From NCBI RefSeq assembly GCF_023973825.1, contig NC_090127.1, positions 1,970,501-2,034,500 of the forward strand: a stretch of DNA of 64,000 nucleotides, read 5' to 3'. Both the position numbers and the translations under genes were made by a program. Numbering within the stretch: the first letter of the stretch is position 1; each line of letters opens with the position of its first letter. The notes under the pieces are model-generated. The model was not told where the DNA came from and searched no databases. It worked only from the letters and a program-made list of their open reading frames with translations. The stretch is from Plasmodium brasilianum. Its lineage: Eukaryota; Apicomplexa; Aconoidasida; Haemosporida; Plasmodiidae. Of this stretch, positions 34,255 to 46,526 are shown piece by piece.

Positions 34255-37200
34255 ATGGACAGTAAAAGAGAAAATTGTGAAAACCAAAATATGGTGGATG
34301 ATATGGAAAATAATAAGATAGATGCAGATTTATACTCAAGGCAATTAGGAACCTACGGATTTGAATTAATGAACAAGTTAATAAAACTAAATATTTTAAT
34401 AATAAACGTGAAGAGTGTAGGTTTAGAATGTGCAAAAAACTTGATATTATCTGGACCTAAGAGTGTATGTATTTATGATAATGATATATGTCATATAAGT
34501 GATGTGGGTGTGAATTTTTATATTGATGAAAAAGATGTAGAGAAAAAAATCTGTCGAAGTGATGCAGTGTTGAAACATTTACAAGAACTAAATAATTATG
34601 TACATACATATAATTACAAAGGACCGATAGAAAAAGATATAATAAAAAATTTCGATATTGTTGTTTGTTGTGATATAAATAATGAAAATATTCTAAAGTA
34701 TAACAATATGATTAGAAGTATAGAAAATAAAAAGAAAATAGCTTTTTTATGTTGTAATATTTATGGCTTATGTGGATATATTTTTGTTGATTTTAATAAA
34801 AATTTCATATGTTATGACAGAAATGGGGAAAATGAAAAAAGCTGTAATATAAGCAAAATAAGTAATGAAATTGAAGCTAAAATTTCTTTTGATTTTGAAA
34901 AAAGTAATCCTTTTGAAAATGGCGATTATGTAAAATTTACAAACGTAGAAGGAATGACTGAAATAAATAATAAAATTTATAAAGTGAAAAACGTTAAAAA
35001 GTATACCTTTACCATTGGTGATACAACAAAATTTAGCACATACATTAAAGGCGGGGTGTGCACACAGGTTAAAAGTCAGGTGAAGTTAAATTTTCAGCCG
35101 TATGAGTATATAAGTAAAAACCCGATATTTTTGGACACCTGTAAAAAGGGGAATACCAACTGTTTAAAAGAAATGAACGATGAGCAGCACGTGATGAATA
35201 GTGGTTCTAGCACGAATGGTACTAATCATGAGGGGTATGATGCGTCCGCGATATATGAGGAGATGGGGTTACCGACTAGCTTCATTATATCCGATTATGC
35301 AAAACACGATATGAGTAACCATCTGCATTATGCCATTCAAGCGTTGAAGTGGTATGAATCTAATAATAACAATATGCTTCCAGAAAATTACGAGGAAGAA
35401 GCTTTTGAAAAAATCTACAAACAAGCAGTCAAACTAAATGAACAAGATAAAGAAGCGAAAAAAATATTTTGTGTTGATAAAATAAGAAAAGATATTGTTT
35501 TTAAAGTAGCCAGGTACTCGAAATCTCATCTGGCTCCTATTGCTTCCTTTTTTGGGGGACTGCTAGCACAAGAAGTAATAAAATTTACTGGTAAATATAT
35601 GCCAATATATCAGATTCTGTATTTGGATTTTTTCGAATGCATTTCCCATCCAATGGAAGGGGAAACGATGGAAGCAGAAACTTTGGGTGTAGGCACCGCA
35701 TCTGCAGGGGAAGAACCGAAACCGGACGTAAACGAAATAAGAAGAGAAAACTGCAAGAACGATAACGTAATAAGCGTGTTTGGGAAATCATTCCAAAATA
35801 AACTAAACGAACTGCATGTGTTTTTAGTAGGCTCAGGGGCGCTAGGATGTGAGTATGCAAAGTTGTTTTCACTACTTGACATGTGTTCTCGTACAAAAGA
35901 TGGAAAGCTAACAATTACGGATAACGACAACATTGAAGTGTCCAATTTGAATAGACAATTTTTATTTAGAAGAGAAAATGTGGGTAAATCTAAATCGTTA
36001 GTTGCATCAGAAATTATAAAGAATAAGAATAAAAACATGAATGTACATCCACTTGAAACCAAAGTAGCACCAGAAAATGAACATATATTTAATGAGAAAT
36101 TTTGGACTAAACAAAATATAATAGTGAATGCACTAGATAACATTCAAGCAAGACAGTATGTGGATAACAAATGTGTATGGTATTCTAAACCTTTGTTTGA
36201 ATCTGGTACACTGGGTACAAAAGGAAATGTTCAGGTTATAATTCCCTTCCTTACTCAATCATATAATGATAGTTATGATCCACCAGAGGATTCGATTCCC
36301 TTATGTACATTGAAACATTTCCCATATGACATTGTTCATACAATTGAATATGCAAGAGATATATTCCAGGGGTTATTCTACAATGTACCTCTAAGTATAC
36401 AACAATTTTTGAATGATAAAAAGAAATATATTAAAAAGATACAAGAGGAGGGGAATAATGCTTCACTACTAGAAACATTACAAAGTATGATCAGTACAAT
36501 GAAGGATATTTCACGACAGTGTAATTTTGACTTGTGCATTAAAAAGACTGTCGACCTTTTTCATATAAATTTTATTAATCAGATAAGTCAACTATTACAT
36601 TCTTTTCCACTTGACTATAAATTATCAAGTGGGGAATACTTCTGGGTTGGACAGAAGAAACCCCCACAATGTATACCTTTCGATGTAAATAACGATTTGG
36701 TTAAAGAGTTTTTGCTTAGCACATCAAACTTGTATGCACAAGTGTATAATATATCTCCTTGTTATGATATAAATTATATCAGTCACGTGGCAAGCAAAAT
36801 TCAAGTAGAACCATTTCAACCAAAAAGAGTAAAGGTAAACATTGATGAAAAAAATATGAACAATATATCCTTTACAGTTTTACAAGATGAAAAACTTATT
36901 GAAGATTTTTGTAATGAGCTCATGAATATAGATACTACTAATATTAAAGCTACACCTATCGAATTTGATAAAGATGAAGAAACAAGTTTACATGTAAATT
37001 TTATATATGCATTTGCTAATTTAAGAGCAATAAATTACAAAATTGATACTTGTGATAAATTAAAGGCAAAAATTGTAGCAGGAAAAATTATTCCTGCATT
37101 AGCAACAACTACATCAATTATAACAGGTTTAGTTGTAATAGAATTATTAAAATATGTAAATTATTATGATGCTATTCAGACATATCTTACCCTATCAGAT

Positions 37201-37861
37201 GAACAGAAGAAGAAACAAAAAATTGATATTATATCCTTATTCAAAAATGCCTTTATAAATTCTGCATTGCCTCTTTTCCTATTCTCGGAGCCTATGCCTC
37301 CCCTCAAAATGACAGATAAAGACTATGACGAGCTTATGAAGGGTCCTATCAGGGCAATACCGAATGGATTTACTTCCTGGGATAAAATACACATTTCGAT
37401 GAGTAAGAAAATTGAGGGCCGAGAAAGATGAGGATACATTCAACCAAATAAATTACAACATCACACAGGAGTCTAGGAATTCCGAGCGAGCGTGTGCTTT
37501 CGTGTTCCGTTTGCAAGTGTTTGTGCACACATGAACACCTACATGCACACACCTCATCACACCATTACGCTTTTTTTTGCCCCTTGCAGAGAACGGAACC
37601 ATCAAAAACCTTATAGATTACATAAACGAAAAGTACTCTATAGAAGTGAACCTAATCTCCGTCGGAAATGCTTGCCTCTATAACTGCTATCTACCTGCGC
37701 ACAACAAGGAAAGGCTAAACAAACCCATTCACGAAATTTACATGCAAATAACAAAACAGGAACTGTTGGATGACAAAGATTACATTATTGTCGAGGCAAG
37801 CTGCAGTGACCAAGATCTCGTGGATGTGTTGATTCCTTCCATCAAATTTATATACAAGTGA
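34255..37861 (+). CDS. UBA1: Ubiquitin-activating enzyme E1 (UBA1), two coding exons
   Basis: E1 adenylates ubiquitin with ATP and carries it as a thioester for transfer to E2s. Exon 1 is 34255-37402 and exon 2 is 37590-37861; the perfect donor ATGA|GTAAGA and acceptor CCCCTTGCAG join codon A|AG. Features in order: inactive adenylation half (DLYSRQLGTYG, IINVKSVGLECAKNLILSG), four-helix and first catalytic half-domain, active adenylation half with GSGALGCEYAKL and DNDNIEVSNLNRQFLFR, catalytic Cys at 36304-36306 in SIPLCTLKHFP, and a C-terminal ubiquitin-fold domain supplied by exon 2 (NLIDYINEKYSIEVNLIS, then LYNCYLPAHNKERL). The domain set is complete. Unspliced reading would lose the ubiquitin-fold domain. 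The first ATG in the long frame is at 34255; the frame is open back to an acceptor-like AG at 34215, so an upstream exon or 5' UTR intron is possible. Confidence 0.93.
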
Positions 37862-38798
37862 AACGTTGTATACATGCATGGCAATCGCTCGTTCATCCTC
37901 ATATGTGTATACTTCTTACTTGTGAGTGTTCACTTTTTATGCACATATGTATGTAGGCGAGTCGAGGTAGTGATATATGATACTCCGTGCAACGTTATAT
38001 CATCTTTACATTTTTAAACAGAAATGGAAAAAAAAAAAATTTCTCCTATAACTTATAAGTGAACACATAATTTTGTGTTGACGCAGCTGAAGTGATATAA
38101 ATGCGTAGAAGTGTCTTATCATGAAATGTTTGCGAAAAATTATATAGTTCATAAACTGCATTACATTATGTGAGTGCACATCCTTCGAACGAACGAGGTG
38201 GTTATCGTTGCGTTTGTAATTTCTACTGCTGTTACGTTTGTACTGTTCGGAGCAAGTGGCTTATCGTCTGCCACATGACTTAACCATAATAACAATATTG
38301 TATGTGTTTTTTCTCCATTATGCACCTTGATTGATGCTACAGTTCGGTTCAGTGTAGATTAATTCCTGAATGTTTAAACATGTTCATAAAAATATGTGCG
38401 CATGTACACGCACATTTGTACAATTTGCGAGAAATAAATGGCAGAAGGATATACAATACTTATGTGTACGTGTTGAGTGGTGAAAGCTCCTGCATTGCAT
38501 TTAAAAATGTAAGTAAAATGCAGGGATAAATATATGATCGTACAGATTTTATGTACGTATGTTGATATGTACTTAGATACATATTCATTTTGGAGCACTT
38601 TTGATAGTACTTTTCTCGTTGCCACCTAACGGGGAATTATTCAAAAAGGGTTTTGTGTTTACAAGTGGAGGTGGGATAGGAAAATATGGTTACTCTTTTT
38701 GGATATGATGTAAAGGAAAAAGAAAAAAAAGGCAAAAGCGAACAGGATCAACCGAAAAAATGAAGGAGGAACAGACGATCGGATCACATCTAACCTTT
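37862..38798. other. Convergent spacer downstream of UBA1
   Basis: About 940 bp, less homopolymeric than other spacers, with no repeat array. A 25-codon Lys-rich frame at 38686-38763 (+) is noted but unsupported. Presumed 3' UTRs of two convergent genes. Confidence 0.5.
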
Positions 38799-41000
38799 TT
38801 AAAACTTGTCTTTGAAATGTATTAATTTGAAATCCTTGTTACTTTTTAACGAGTTGTATATTCCAAATAACGTTTTGATATTTTTAAATCCTGCCCCTTC
38901 TATCATGATGTCGAGTATGTTATCTATGGTGTTATTTATAATTTCATCGCAGTACAGATTTGCATCTTTTTGATATGGTACATGCTTCCATTGCGCATTA
39001 GTTTGTTTCAAAACATTGTCTTCTCTAGGTTTTTCTTCCATATCATTCTTCGAAATATCTTTATCATGCTCTTTTATGGTTCTGCTTTCTTTTTCACCTT
39101 GGTCTAAGCTACTAATATGCGTATTGCTATAATCCTCATCCATGGTATTATTACTTACATGAGAGTTACCACCCGACTGTATATCTTCCCTTTTTTCTAT
39201 ATCTTTACTATTTTGAGAATTTGTAAAGTGAAAAATGTTTGTATTTCTTGATATCATATCGTCATAATATACATTCTTTGGAGTATCAACATTTTTTTTT
39301 AAAAGGTAAAAACTGTGGTATATGCTTTTATTTCTTTCGATATAATTAATGATAAATTTTTTCAAGTTATTAATGTAATTTATTACACACATTTCGCGTT
39401 TATGTCCTATAGTTAGTTTTTGCTTCATTGGGCTGTCCGGTACAGCTTGACCGTTTGTTGCTTCCTCTTCGCCCATTTCCAATTCATTTGATGACAATCC
39501 ATTCGATGTTACCTCATTCTCTACGGTCAGTCTACCCTTTTGGCTACCCTCATAGTGGTCAAAAATGTGAAAGCCCTTCGCTCGAAAAATGCGGAGCAAG
39601 TGATCATTTGCAAAATTAATTTTGCTAAAAATTAAACGATATGTGTGCTTCATAATTTTCTGACTGCCTGCTATTTCTTCATTGTGTTGTTTCAGTAAGG
39701 AGAAAAATCGTTGCCATAGGATATTATCTTCACAGGAATGTTTTTTGATTAATTTTTCTTTTTCAAATAGTTTAATATATTCCTTTGAAATATTTTTATA
39801 AAACCTTTTTCCCCCTCTTGATGTGAATTTTGAATTTTTGATATATTTATATATTAATTCATTTTCATCTTTATAATTAGCTGCTTTAAAAATTTTTATT
39901 AACACGTTAGGTACATCATGTGGTTTTAAGGCAAGGTAAAAATATATTAATTTGGTTTTCAGTTTATCAGAAATTCTGTTATATATATTATAATCAATTA
40001 AATCATATTTTTTATCATATATTTTTGATATATAATCAATTTTAAGAAAGTCAATGATATATCTTTTCCTTACCTCTACAGGTATACATAACCTTATACT
40101 CCTCAAATATTTAATTAAAAAAATACGTAGTACTTTTAACCCTAACACACAATAAATTTTAAATTTATTATGTTTTATAATATCATCCGTTAAATTTAAT
40201 GTATGTTCAGTATTACCAAAAGGAATATTTTCATGGTCATATGTATATAAATTTGTATATAATTTATTTAAATTTACACATACATCTTTGAACAATAAAT
40301 GAGGCGAAACTTCCAAAAAGTTTCCTAGTCTCACCATTATGTCTTTACACTCTTCCTCAAAATTGAATTTTATGTGCTTTATCAGTTCAACACTATTCGT
40401 GAGTAACTCTTCACCTACAGTGTGTTTGTCATTGTTCTCGTCATTATGCACCACCCCTGAGAGATCCTCATTCTTACTTAGTATATCACGCGTATCCCAC
40501 TTGTCATGCATATAACACGCATTAGCTGTATAATTACTTTGTTCCCCAACACCTAGACATCTGTTCGGAGTAACATCATCTCTTGTACTCAGTTTTCGCA
40601 CGTCCGCTTTGATGTAATTATGGGCTCTTTCCCTCTTCATGCCCTTATTATATAAATTTCGCACAAATAAGGCGGGGTTGTCCTTTTTTCCCTTTCCCCT
40701 ACTTCTACTTCTTCCACTTCTGCTTCTTCTTCCCTTTTCCTTTCTCGCTAATTTTCCCCCTTCCCTTTTGTCGCTACACTTGAAAAGGTAGTGTTTATCT
40801 GTCCCCACCTTTTTGCAAAATTTTAAAATTTTTACACCTCTGTTCGTTTTAGCAAAAACGTTTAGTTGTGAAATACGTTCATTAGGTATCACGCATTCGT
40901 TCGTTTTGAATAGATACGAGAGTAAAACAAGGAAGACACATATGTATTTTCTGCTATTTTTTCGTTTCCCTTTGTTCCTCTTTTTATTATTTATTGTCAT
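38799..41000 (-). CDS. Protein of unknown function with N-terminal signal sequence
   Basis: A 733-residue single-exon protein I do not recognise firmly. It starts with a Lys/Arg-rich stretch and a hydrophobic segment (about residues 18-36, YICVFLVLLSYLF) typical of a signal peptide or signal anchor. A basic, Ser/Lys/Arg-rich region poor in acidic residues follows (about 40-130), as in bipartite apicoplast presequences. The best-folded-looking part (about residues 215-440) is helical, with KIYCVLGLKVLRIFLIKYL, then PVEVRKRYIIDFLKIDYIS. This faintly resembles the RNase III helix containing 'eyLGdavL', but the acidic catalytic residues are not seen. The C-terminal third is Asn/Ser/Asp-rich, ending in a short conserved-looking segment (about 690-733). 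Secretory or apicoplast localisation is inference; a catalytically dead RNase III-like organellar ribosome or RNA factor is one speculative option. Confidence 0.65.
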   Translation of the reverse strand: MTINNKKRNKGKRKNSRKYICVFLVLLSYLFKTNECVIPNERISQLNVFAKTNRGVKILKFCKKVGTDKHYLFKCSDKREGGKLARKEKGRRSRSGRSRSRGKGKKDNPALFVRNLYNKGMKRERAHNYIKADVRKLSTRDDVTPNRCLGVGEQSNYTANACYMHDKWDTRDILSKNEDLSGVVHNDENNDKHTVGEELLTNSVELIKHIKFNFEEECKDIMVRLGNFLEVSPHLLFKDVCVNLNKLYTNLYTYDHENIPFGNTEHTLNLTDDIIKHNKFKIYCVLGLKVLRIFLIKYLRSIRLCIPVEVRKRYIIDFLKIDYISKIYDKKYDLIDYNIYNRISDKLKTKLIYFYLALKPHDVPNVLIKIFKAANYKDENELIYKYIKNSKFTSRGGKRFYKNISKEYIKLFEKEKLIKKHSCEDNILWQRFFSLLKQHNEEIAGSQKIMKHTYRLIFSKINFANDHLLRIFRAKGFHIFDHYEGSQKGRLTVENEVTSNGLSSNELEMGEEEATNGQAVPDSPMKQKLTIGHKREMCVINYINNLKKFIINYIERNKSIYHSFYLLKKNVDTPKNVYYDDMISRNTNIFHFTNSQNSKDIEKREDIQSGGNSHVSNNTMDEDYSNTHISSLDQGEKESRTIKEHDKDISKNDMEEKPREDNVLKQTNAQWKHVPYQKDANLYCDEIINNTIDNILDIMIEGAGFKNIKTLFGIYNSLKSNKDFKLIHFKDKF

Positions 41001-42938
41001 TTTTTTTTTTTTTTTTTGTCAAAAAATGAAAAGTGGTAGACACGTAAAAATGGCTAGTTGTTGCTGTACTGGACTCCACCACATATGCTACAAATATATG
41101 TACGTAGGTATACTTGTACGTAGGTATACATGTACGTAGGTATACATGTACGTAGGTATACATGTACGTAGGTATACATATACGTAGGTATACATGTAAG
41201 TAGGTATACATATACATGCAACACCCCCAACATGGGTAATGCTACATATTCCTGCGTGAATTTTGTGCTTTACTCCCCCCTCCACCTGCTGCATATTCAT
41301 ACCTCTTTTTCTTTTGTTCCCAATTATATTATTTATCAACTTTTACGGGAAAAAAAAAATAATACGCATTTTCTTTTTTTATTCTCTTTCACGCCCTACT
41401 CATTATTATATGACCTCATAGGTGTATAAAAAACTTTGCTCTACTTTTCATTTTTTTATTTTTTTTCATTTGCATGTACAATACCATAGTGAATTTCTCG
41501 GCAGAACAGACATGTTCATGTTTTGTATATCCTTCGACGAGGGGCAAGGAACAAAAAAAACTTAAAGCATAAAACATAAAGCATAAAACTTAAAGCATAA
41601 AACGTAAAGCATAAAACGTAAAGCATAAAACGTAAAGCATAAAACGTAAAGCATAAAACGTAAAGCATAAAACATAAAGCGTAAAACATAAAGCGTAAAA
41701 CGTAAAACTTAAAACAAAAGAAAAAAAAAATTAAAAAATTAAAAAATTAAATAACGTAAAAATAAAAGAGTTTCCTCTTTTTGCACAGTAAATTGGTATC
41801 CCCTCTCACGGGCATATAAATTTACGGCAAATATCTAAACTTTTTTTTTTTTTTGCCGTTTCATTTTTTGAGAGTAATTTGTTACCTCCCCCATTTTGGG
41901 TACGGTATTATGCACATGTAAATGTAGTATATAAGTATATACTACGCACATGGACTTATGCTTAACACATGTGTTTAACCACTTAATGGAGTAAAATTAA
42001 ACGTGCGAGTGATGCATTAATATCGTAAGTGGTAACAAATGAAAAGTAGGCATAAAGATTCTTACCCCTTTAGGAGAAATTTTAAATTTACGTTTTATGT
42101 GTATTTCCCTCATCGTTAACACAAAAAGGAGAAAAAAGGGGAAAAAGTACACACAAAGGCGAAGAGGTTAATGCAAATGAGAAAAAAAAAGAAAAAAAAA
42201 CTAGCGGTCGAACAACCCAACAAACGAACATACATATATACATACATATATACATACATGCATACATACATGCATACAACAAGAATACATACATGCATAC
42301 AACGTGAACACAACAAGAATACAACATAAATACTACATAAGTACTACATAAATACTACATAAATACTACATAAATACTACATAAATACTACATAAATACC
42401 CACATTCAGACTGAGCGGCATTTTTACGTACCCTTTTATTTACTCACGTGCATCAGCCAACACTTTTTTATGAACGTGTGTGAAATTGAGATAGATAAAA
42501 TTTATTGCATGGGAAGTAGTTTTATATTACGCACTATGCAACCTTATAATTTTCGTTTTATATTTTGTTTACTTAATGAAAAAGCGCTGGTTCACGTAAA
42601 ATTTTCGAAAATAAAAGGAACGCCCTGGTTTACTATGCCATTCAATGGTGTTCTTTCTCACGTTTGTCCCAATATCACTCCCACACAGCAACTCGAATAC
42701 TGCATCTCCAATAATGCCACTACTGTACTGCTAATCCCATTTTACCACTCCCATTTTACCACTCCCATTTTACCACTCCCATTTTGCCACTCCCATTTTG
42801 CCACTCCCATTTTGCCACTCCCATTTTGCTACTCCCATTTTGCTACTCCCATTTTGCTACTCCCATTTTCCCACTCCCATTTTGCTACTCCCATTTTCCC
42901 ACTCCCATTTTGCTATTCCCATCTTTCCCCCTGCACTG
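41001..42938. other. Spacer with several minisatellites
   Basis: This 1.9-kb region lies upstream of the 733-residue gene and downstream of the methyltransferase gene. It contains a 16-bp TACGTAGGTATACATG repeat at 41097-41215, a 14-bp CGTAAAGCATAAAA repeat at 41565-41715, an 11-bp ACTACATAAAT repeat at 42325-42395 and a 14-bp CCACTCCCATTTTG repeat at 42735-42915. Apparent open frames over the last array are repeat artefacts. Confidence 0.75.
42735..42915 (-). repeat. 14-bp minisatellite in the 3' flank of the methyltransferase gene
   Basis: About thirteen copies of CCACTCCCATTTTG/CCACTCCCATTTTA start about 25 bases beyond the stop at 42939. In the minus-strand transcript it would be a G-rich AAAATGGGAGTGG array within the 3' UTR. 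Confidence 0.9.
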
Positions 42939-45900
42939 CTACGAATCAAACTGCAGCTTTTCACTGAACTTCTCCAGTTCCCTCAACTTATCATCTTGAG
43001 CAGCCAAAGAATACAAACATTTTTTCCGACCGGTCCAACTAAGTAAGGTTAGATATCTCCCTTTCGAATCTTTTATAGTTATTACTTTGCTCCATTCTAG
43101 CCTTGACTTATTTAAGAAAACTTTGTTTCTGACCAAGACGTAGACTCCCTTCCAGTCATTTTTGGAGCATAACATGTGCTCAAATTGTTCATACAGGATG
43201 AAGGTTTTTTTGCTAACACCCAGTTCCTGCGAGGGGGTGAGGAAAAAAAATAAAAAAACAAAAGTAAAAATATAAAAGTAAAAATATAAAAGTAAAAAAA
43301 AATTTACATTACAAAATAAAATGAATTACGAACACAAAATATAGCGTAAAAAAAGATCTCTTTCCTTTTGCATATTTAAATATCATGTTAAAATAATGGA
43401 GGCACACCGAAAAAAAAATGGGATGCGAACAATGGCATCGAGTAAAATGCCAAAAATTCATTGACACAAAGTTATTTGTTGAATTGCACTCTCCTGCTCA
43501 CTCTTTTCGTTTCTCTCCTTTATTTTTTTTTTTTTTAATTATTTTTTTCATTTTTCTATGTAAACAACCTTTGCAAAGCTGAAGTGAGGAATTTTCGTAA
43601 TTATGATAGCGTTTTTTACAAATGGCGCAATATTGAAAAAATGAGTTTTATGAAAAGAAATGCCAAAAGGAAAATTCAAATTATACTCTGTGTCTTCTTC
43701 AGTACATATGGACAATGTATCAATGGCAGGTGCTATTATGTTTGATACTTCCCCTTCGGTAGTTTCGTCCGCTTCGGTTTCTTCATCCCCTTCGGTTGTT
43801 TCGTCTGCTTCGGTTTCTTCATCCCATTCGGTTGCTACATCCTCATCTGTTACTTCACCCCCTTCTGTTGCTTCTCCCCCTTCAGTTACTTCTCCCCCTT
43901 CAGTTACTTCTCCCCCTTCAGTTACTTCCCTCTCTTCGATTACTTCCCCCTCTTGGGTTACTACCCCCTCTTGGGTTACTACCCCCTCTTGGGTTACTAC
44001 CCCCTCTTGGGTTACTACCCCCTCTTGGGTTACTTCCCCCTCTTGGGTTACTACCCTCTCTTGGGTTACTACCCCCTCTTGGGTTACTACCCCCTCTTGG
44101 GTTACTTCCCTCTCTTGGGTTACTACCCCCTCTTGGGTTACTTCCCTCTCTTGGGTTACTACCCCCTCTTGGGTTACTTCCCTCTCTTGGGTTACTACCC
44201 CTATTTGGTAGATATCACTTCCTTCTGTTGGACTTTTCCCCCTTTGGACTTCTGTCATTTTTCTTCTCTTTTTCTTCTCTTTTTCTTGGGCATATAAAAC
44301 ATCAATATCTTTCACAAAGTTATCACCTGATGATTCATCAAAAAAATTGCAATCATCATCACTCTCTACTTCATTGGAGACTTCACATTCTTCCTGCATA
44401 TCGCTTTTTAAAACATTCTTTAGAAAAGAATTTCTCTTTACATTTGTAGGATGCGCAGCAGGTTTTCCCTCCGCTTTGTTTATGTTTTCCTCTGTGCCTA
44501 CCTCTGCACCTGTTTCTACAGTTCCTTTTCTCCCAGCTGGCCCCTCATTGCCGTCCTTTTCCCGTATCACCCTCTTTAAGATATCCTTATAGTACAGAGA
44601 AAACCGGACAATGTTTTTCTTACATTGAGTAACCATGATACTTCTACTGTCTGATCCAATTAATTGCAAATGCTTAATATGTTGACAATTCATTACTTTC
44701 AAAGTGTAATCATAAATTTTCAAAAATTCTTCTTGGTCATATATCTTCAAATTCATAAAAGGTAAAATTTCATTGTGATGACACAAAGGCATTTTTAGAA
44801 AATAAAAAATTAATTCAAATATTAAATTACCATTACTACAAAATGGATCCCATATTACTTTAATGTTTTTTATATTTTTTAAACATTTCTGAATGATTAG
44901 TGCATATACACAACTAGCTGAATCGTAACAGTCATCACTTAAAAAAAAATTATTATTGTAATGGTGCATCCTTTTTATTTCCATATCGTTTAAATACTTA
45001 ACGATATGACTCTTCCAGCTTCCCCTTTTATCCTCCCCCGCGCAGTCAACCCTCCCGTTGACACTTCCACTGCGACTACTACTACCACGACTATAGCCAC
45101 TTCCATTACTACTGCCCCTGCCGCTTACTAATTCATCTCTCCCTTTGGGTGAAGAATTCTGGCCGGAGCTATTAACCTCTTTGTGTGATATGCATGCTTT
45201 TTCTCTTCTGTCTACTTTGCCATCCTTATCAGCCCTGTCCAATTTTTCCCCTTTTCCTTGACTCTCACTACATGCCGAGTTGTGTTCTAAGCATGCCTTT
45301 TCACCCTGAAATGGGAAATTAACTAGGGGGATTCTACCACAGGCATTCTTTCCACCGACTATTTTTTCTGCATACTGTCGTATTCCTTCATTCGTACGAG
45401 CCACAAGAAGATCTGCTGATCCCTTCATATTTGTTGTGTCGTGTGGATCAAATTTGCTAGTCCACTTTTTGGGGGGGTACAATTCCTTATTATCACTAAA
45501 CGAAGTGTTAGTATGTTTTATTCCTAATCTACCATCGAAATAATTGTATTTATAAAATTTATGTTTTCCTTTCATTTTAGCATTTTCTTGATCTACTTGT
45601 ATTTTTTTTTTTTCTTCACATATTGACCATGTCGGTACATTTTCACTTACAATATTTTTTATTTTTTCATCCATTATATTATAATTATTCTTAAAAAGAG
45701 AAAAGAAATTAATATTTTCACATCTGTCCAAATTTTTTATATTACTTAAATCTCTCATATAATTATATTCGTAAAAACGAGGCGATAACTTACCAGTAAA
45801 TTTTACATCAACATTGCATATGTTCTCTTCAATATGAACACACAATATATTCCAAAAATTATCATTGTTGATTTCATTTTTTTCTCTTTCTCTTTCATAT

Positions 45901-46526
45901 GTTGACATGGTAACATTCTCATCAATGAGCGTATTGCTCATAGACGCTTTGGGAATGTTCTGTTTACCTTCCTGTAATGACAGCGTGCCATAAAATAAAT
46001 TTTTCTTTTCATTTTCATTATAAGTACTACCAATTATGCTGTATAAACACTTATATATAGTACTTCTAATAAGTGAGATATCAAATAGTTTTGATTTAAT
46101 AGAAATAATTTTTAATGGAATTCCCATTAAATCGTAAGGATTCATATATTTTGTCCATTCTATATTCATAATAATGCTCTCTAAACATGGTACAGAAGCA
46201 CATGGCTTATTTTTTGCTACATTTAACCAAATACATTCAATGTATTTACATTTGAGTGTTAATAAATAAATTAACGACGTTGAACATTTTAGTTGTATCC
46301 CACCATTTACTTTACTAAGCTTTATTAAATGATTTACTTTTTTTTTCTGTTTATCTGGGCTCTTATACTCTCTCTGTTCCTTTTCATATTTCATTAACTC
46401 CTTTGCATATAAATATTTTATATCATTTTTTAGCAAGGCCTCTCCTCCTTTTCTAGTGGATATGAAAAAATTGTATTTGCTAAAGTTTCTTTTATTGACT
46501 AGAAAAGCGAGAGGAAAAAGTCTCAT
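42939..46526 (-). CDS. RlmL-like (THUMP/UPF0020) RNA methyltransferase, two exons
   Basis: This family methylates guanine N2 in rRNA or tRNA. Exon 1 is 43569-46526 and exon 2 is 42939-43226 (donor AAAG|GTTGTT, acceptor CTCGCAG, phase 0), giving 1081 residues. An N-terminal THUMP-like part (about residues 75-165: LLTLKCKYIECIWLNVA, then EWTKYMN) and a segment VKFTGKLSPRFYEYN (the 'lD.sG..LykRgYr' position) precede the Rossmann motif I, IWDPFCSNGNLIFEL (about 553-567; family 'DPmCGSGTlliEa'). A long hexapeptide-repeat insert follows (about 775-910), then NAIIITKIPHFSFAK where the family has NPPYG. Exon 2 gives WKGVYVLVRNKVFLNKSRLEWSK and LTLLSWTGRKK, the usual C-terminal strand region. The Asn-Pro-Pro-Tyr catalytic motif is therefore replaced. 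Gly/Ser/Arg-rich low complexity fills residues about 410-500. The N terminus (Arg/Lys/Phe-rich, few acids) could be an organellar presequence. Confidence 0.75.
43930..44205 (-). repeat. 18-bp coding repeat (VVTQEG/EVTQER hexapeptide)
   Basis: About fifteen copies of an 18-bp unit encode Val-Val-Thr-Gln-Glu-Gly/Arg, grading into Val-Thr-Glu-Gly-Gly-Glu units (43800-43930). They sit between methyltransferase motif I and the motif IV position. Confidence 0.92.

Noticed and set aside
38686..38763. 25-codon Lys-rich frame
   Set aside because: Sits in a convergent 3' spacer with nothing beyond an ATG and stop to support it.
42735..42915. G-quadruplex in the 14-bp G-rich array
   Set aside because: GGG runs are spaced about 11 bases apart, longer than usual quadruplex loops; not claimed.
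42470..42967. 165-codon plus-strand frame with Pro-Leu-Pro-Phe-Cys-His-Ser repeats
   Set aside because: Derived from the 14-bp minisatellite, which leaves all three forward frames open, and overlaps the methyltransferase exon 2 antisense.
43660..44449. Plus-strand frames with Ser-Trp-Val-Thr-Thr or Leu-Leu-Pro-Pro-Leu-Gly repeats
   Set aside because: Antisense of the VVTQEG coding array of the methyltransferase.
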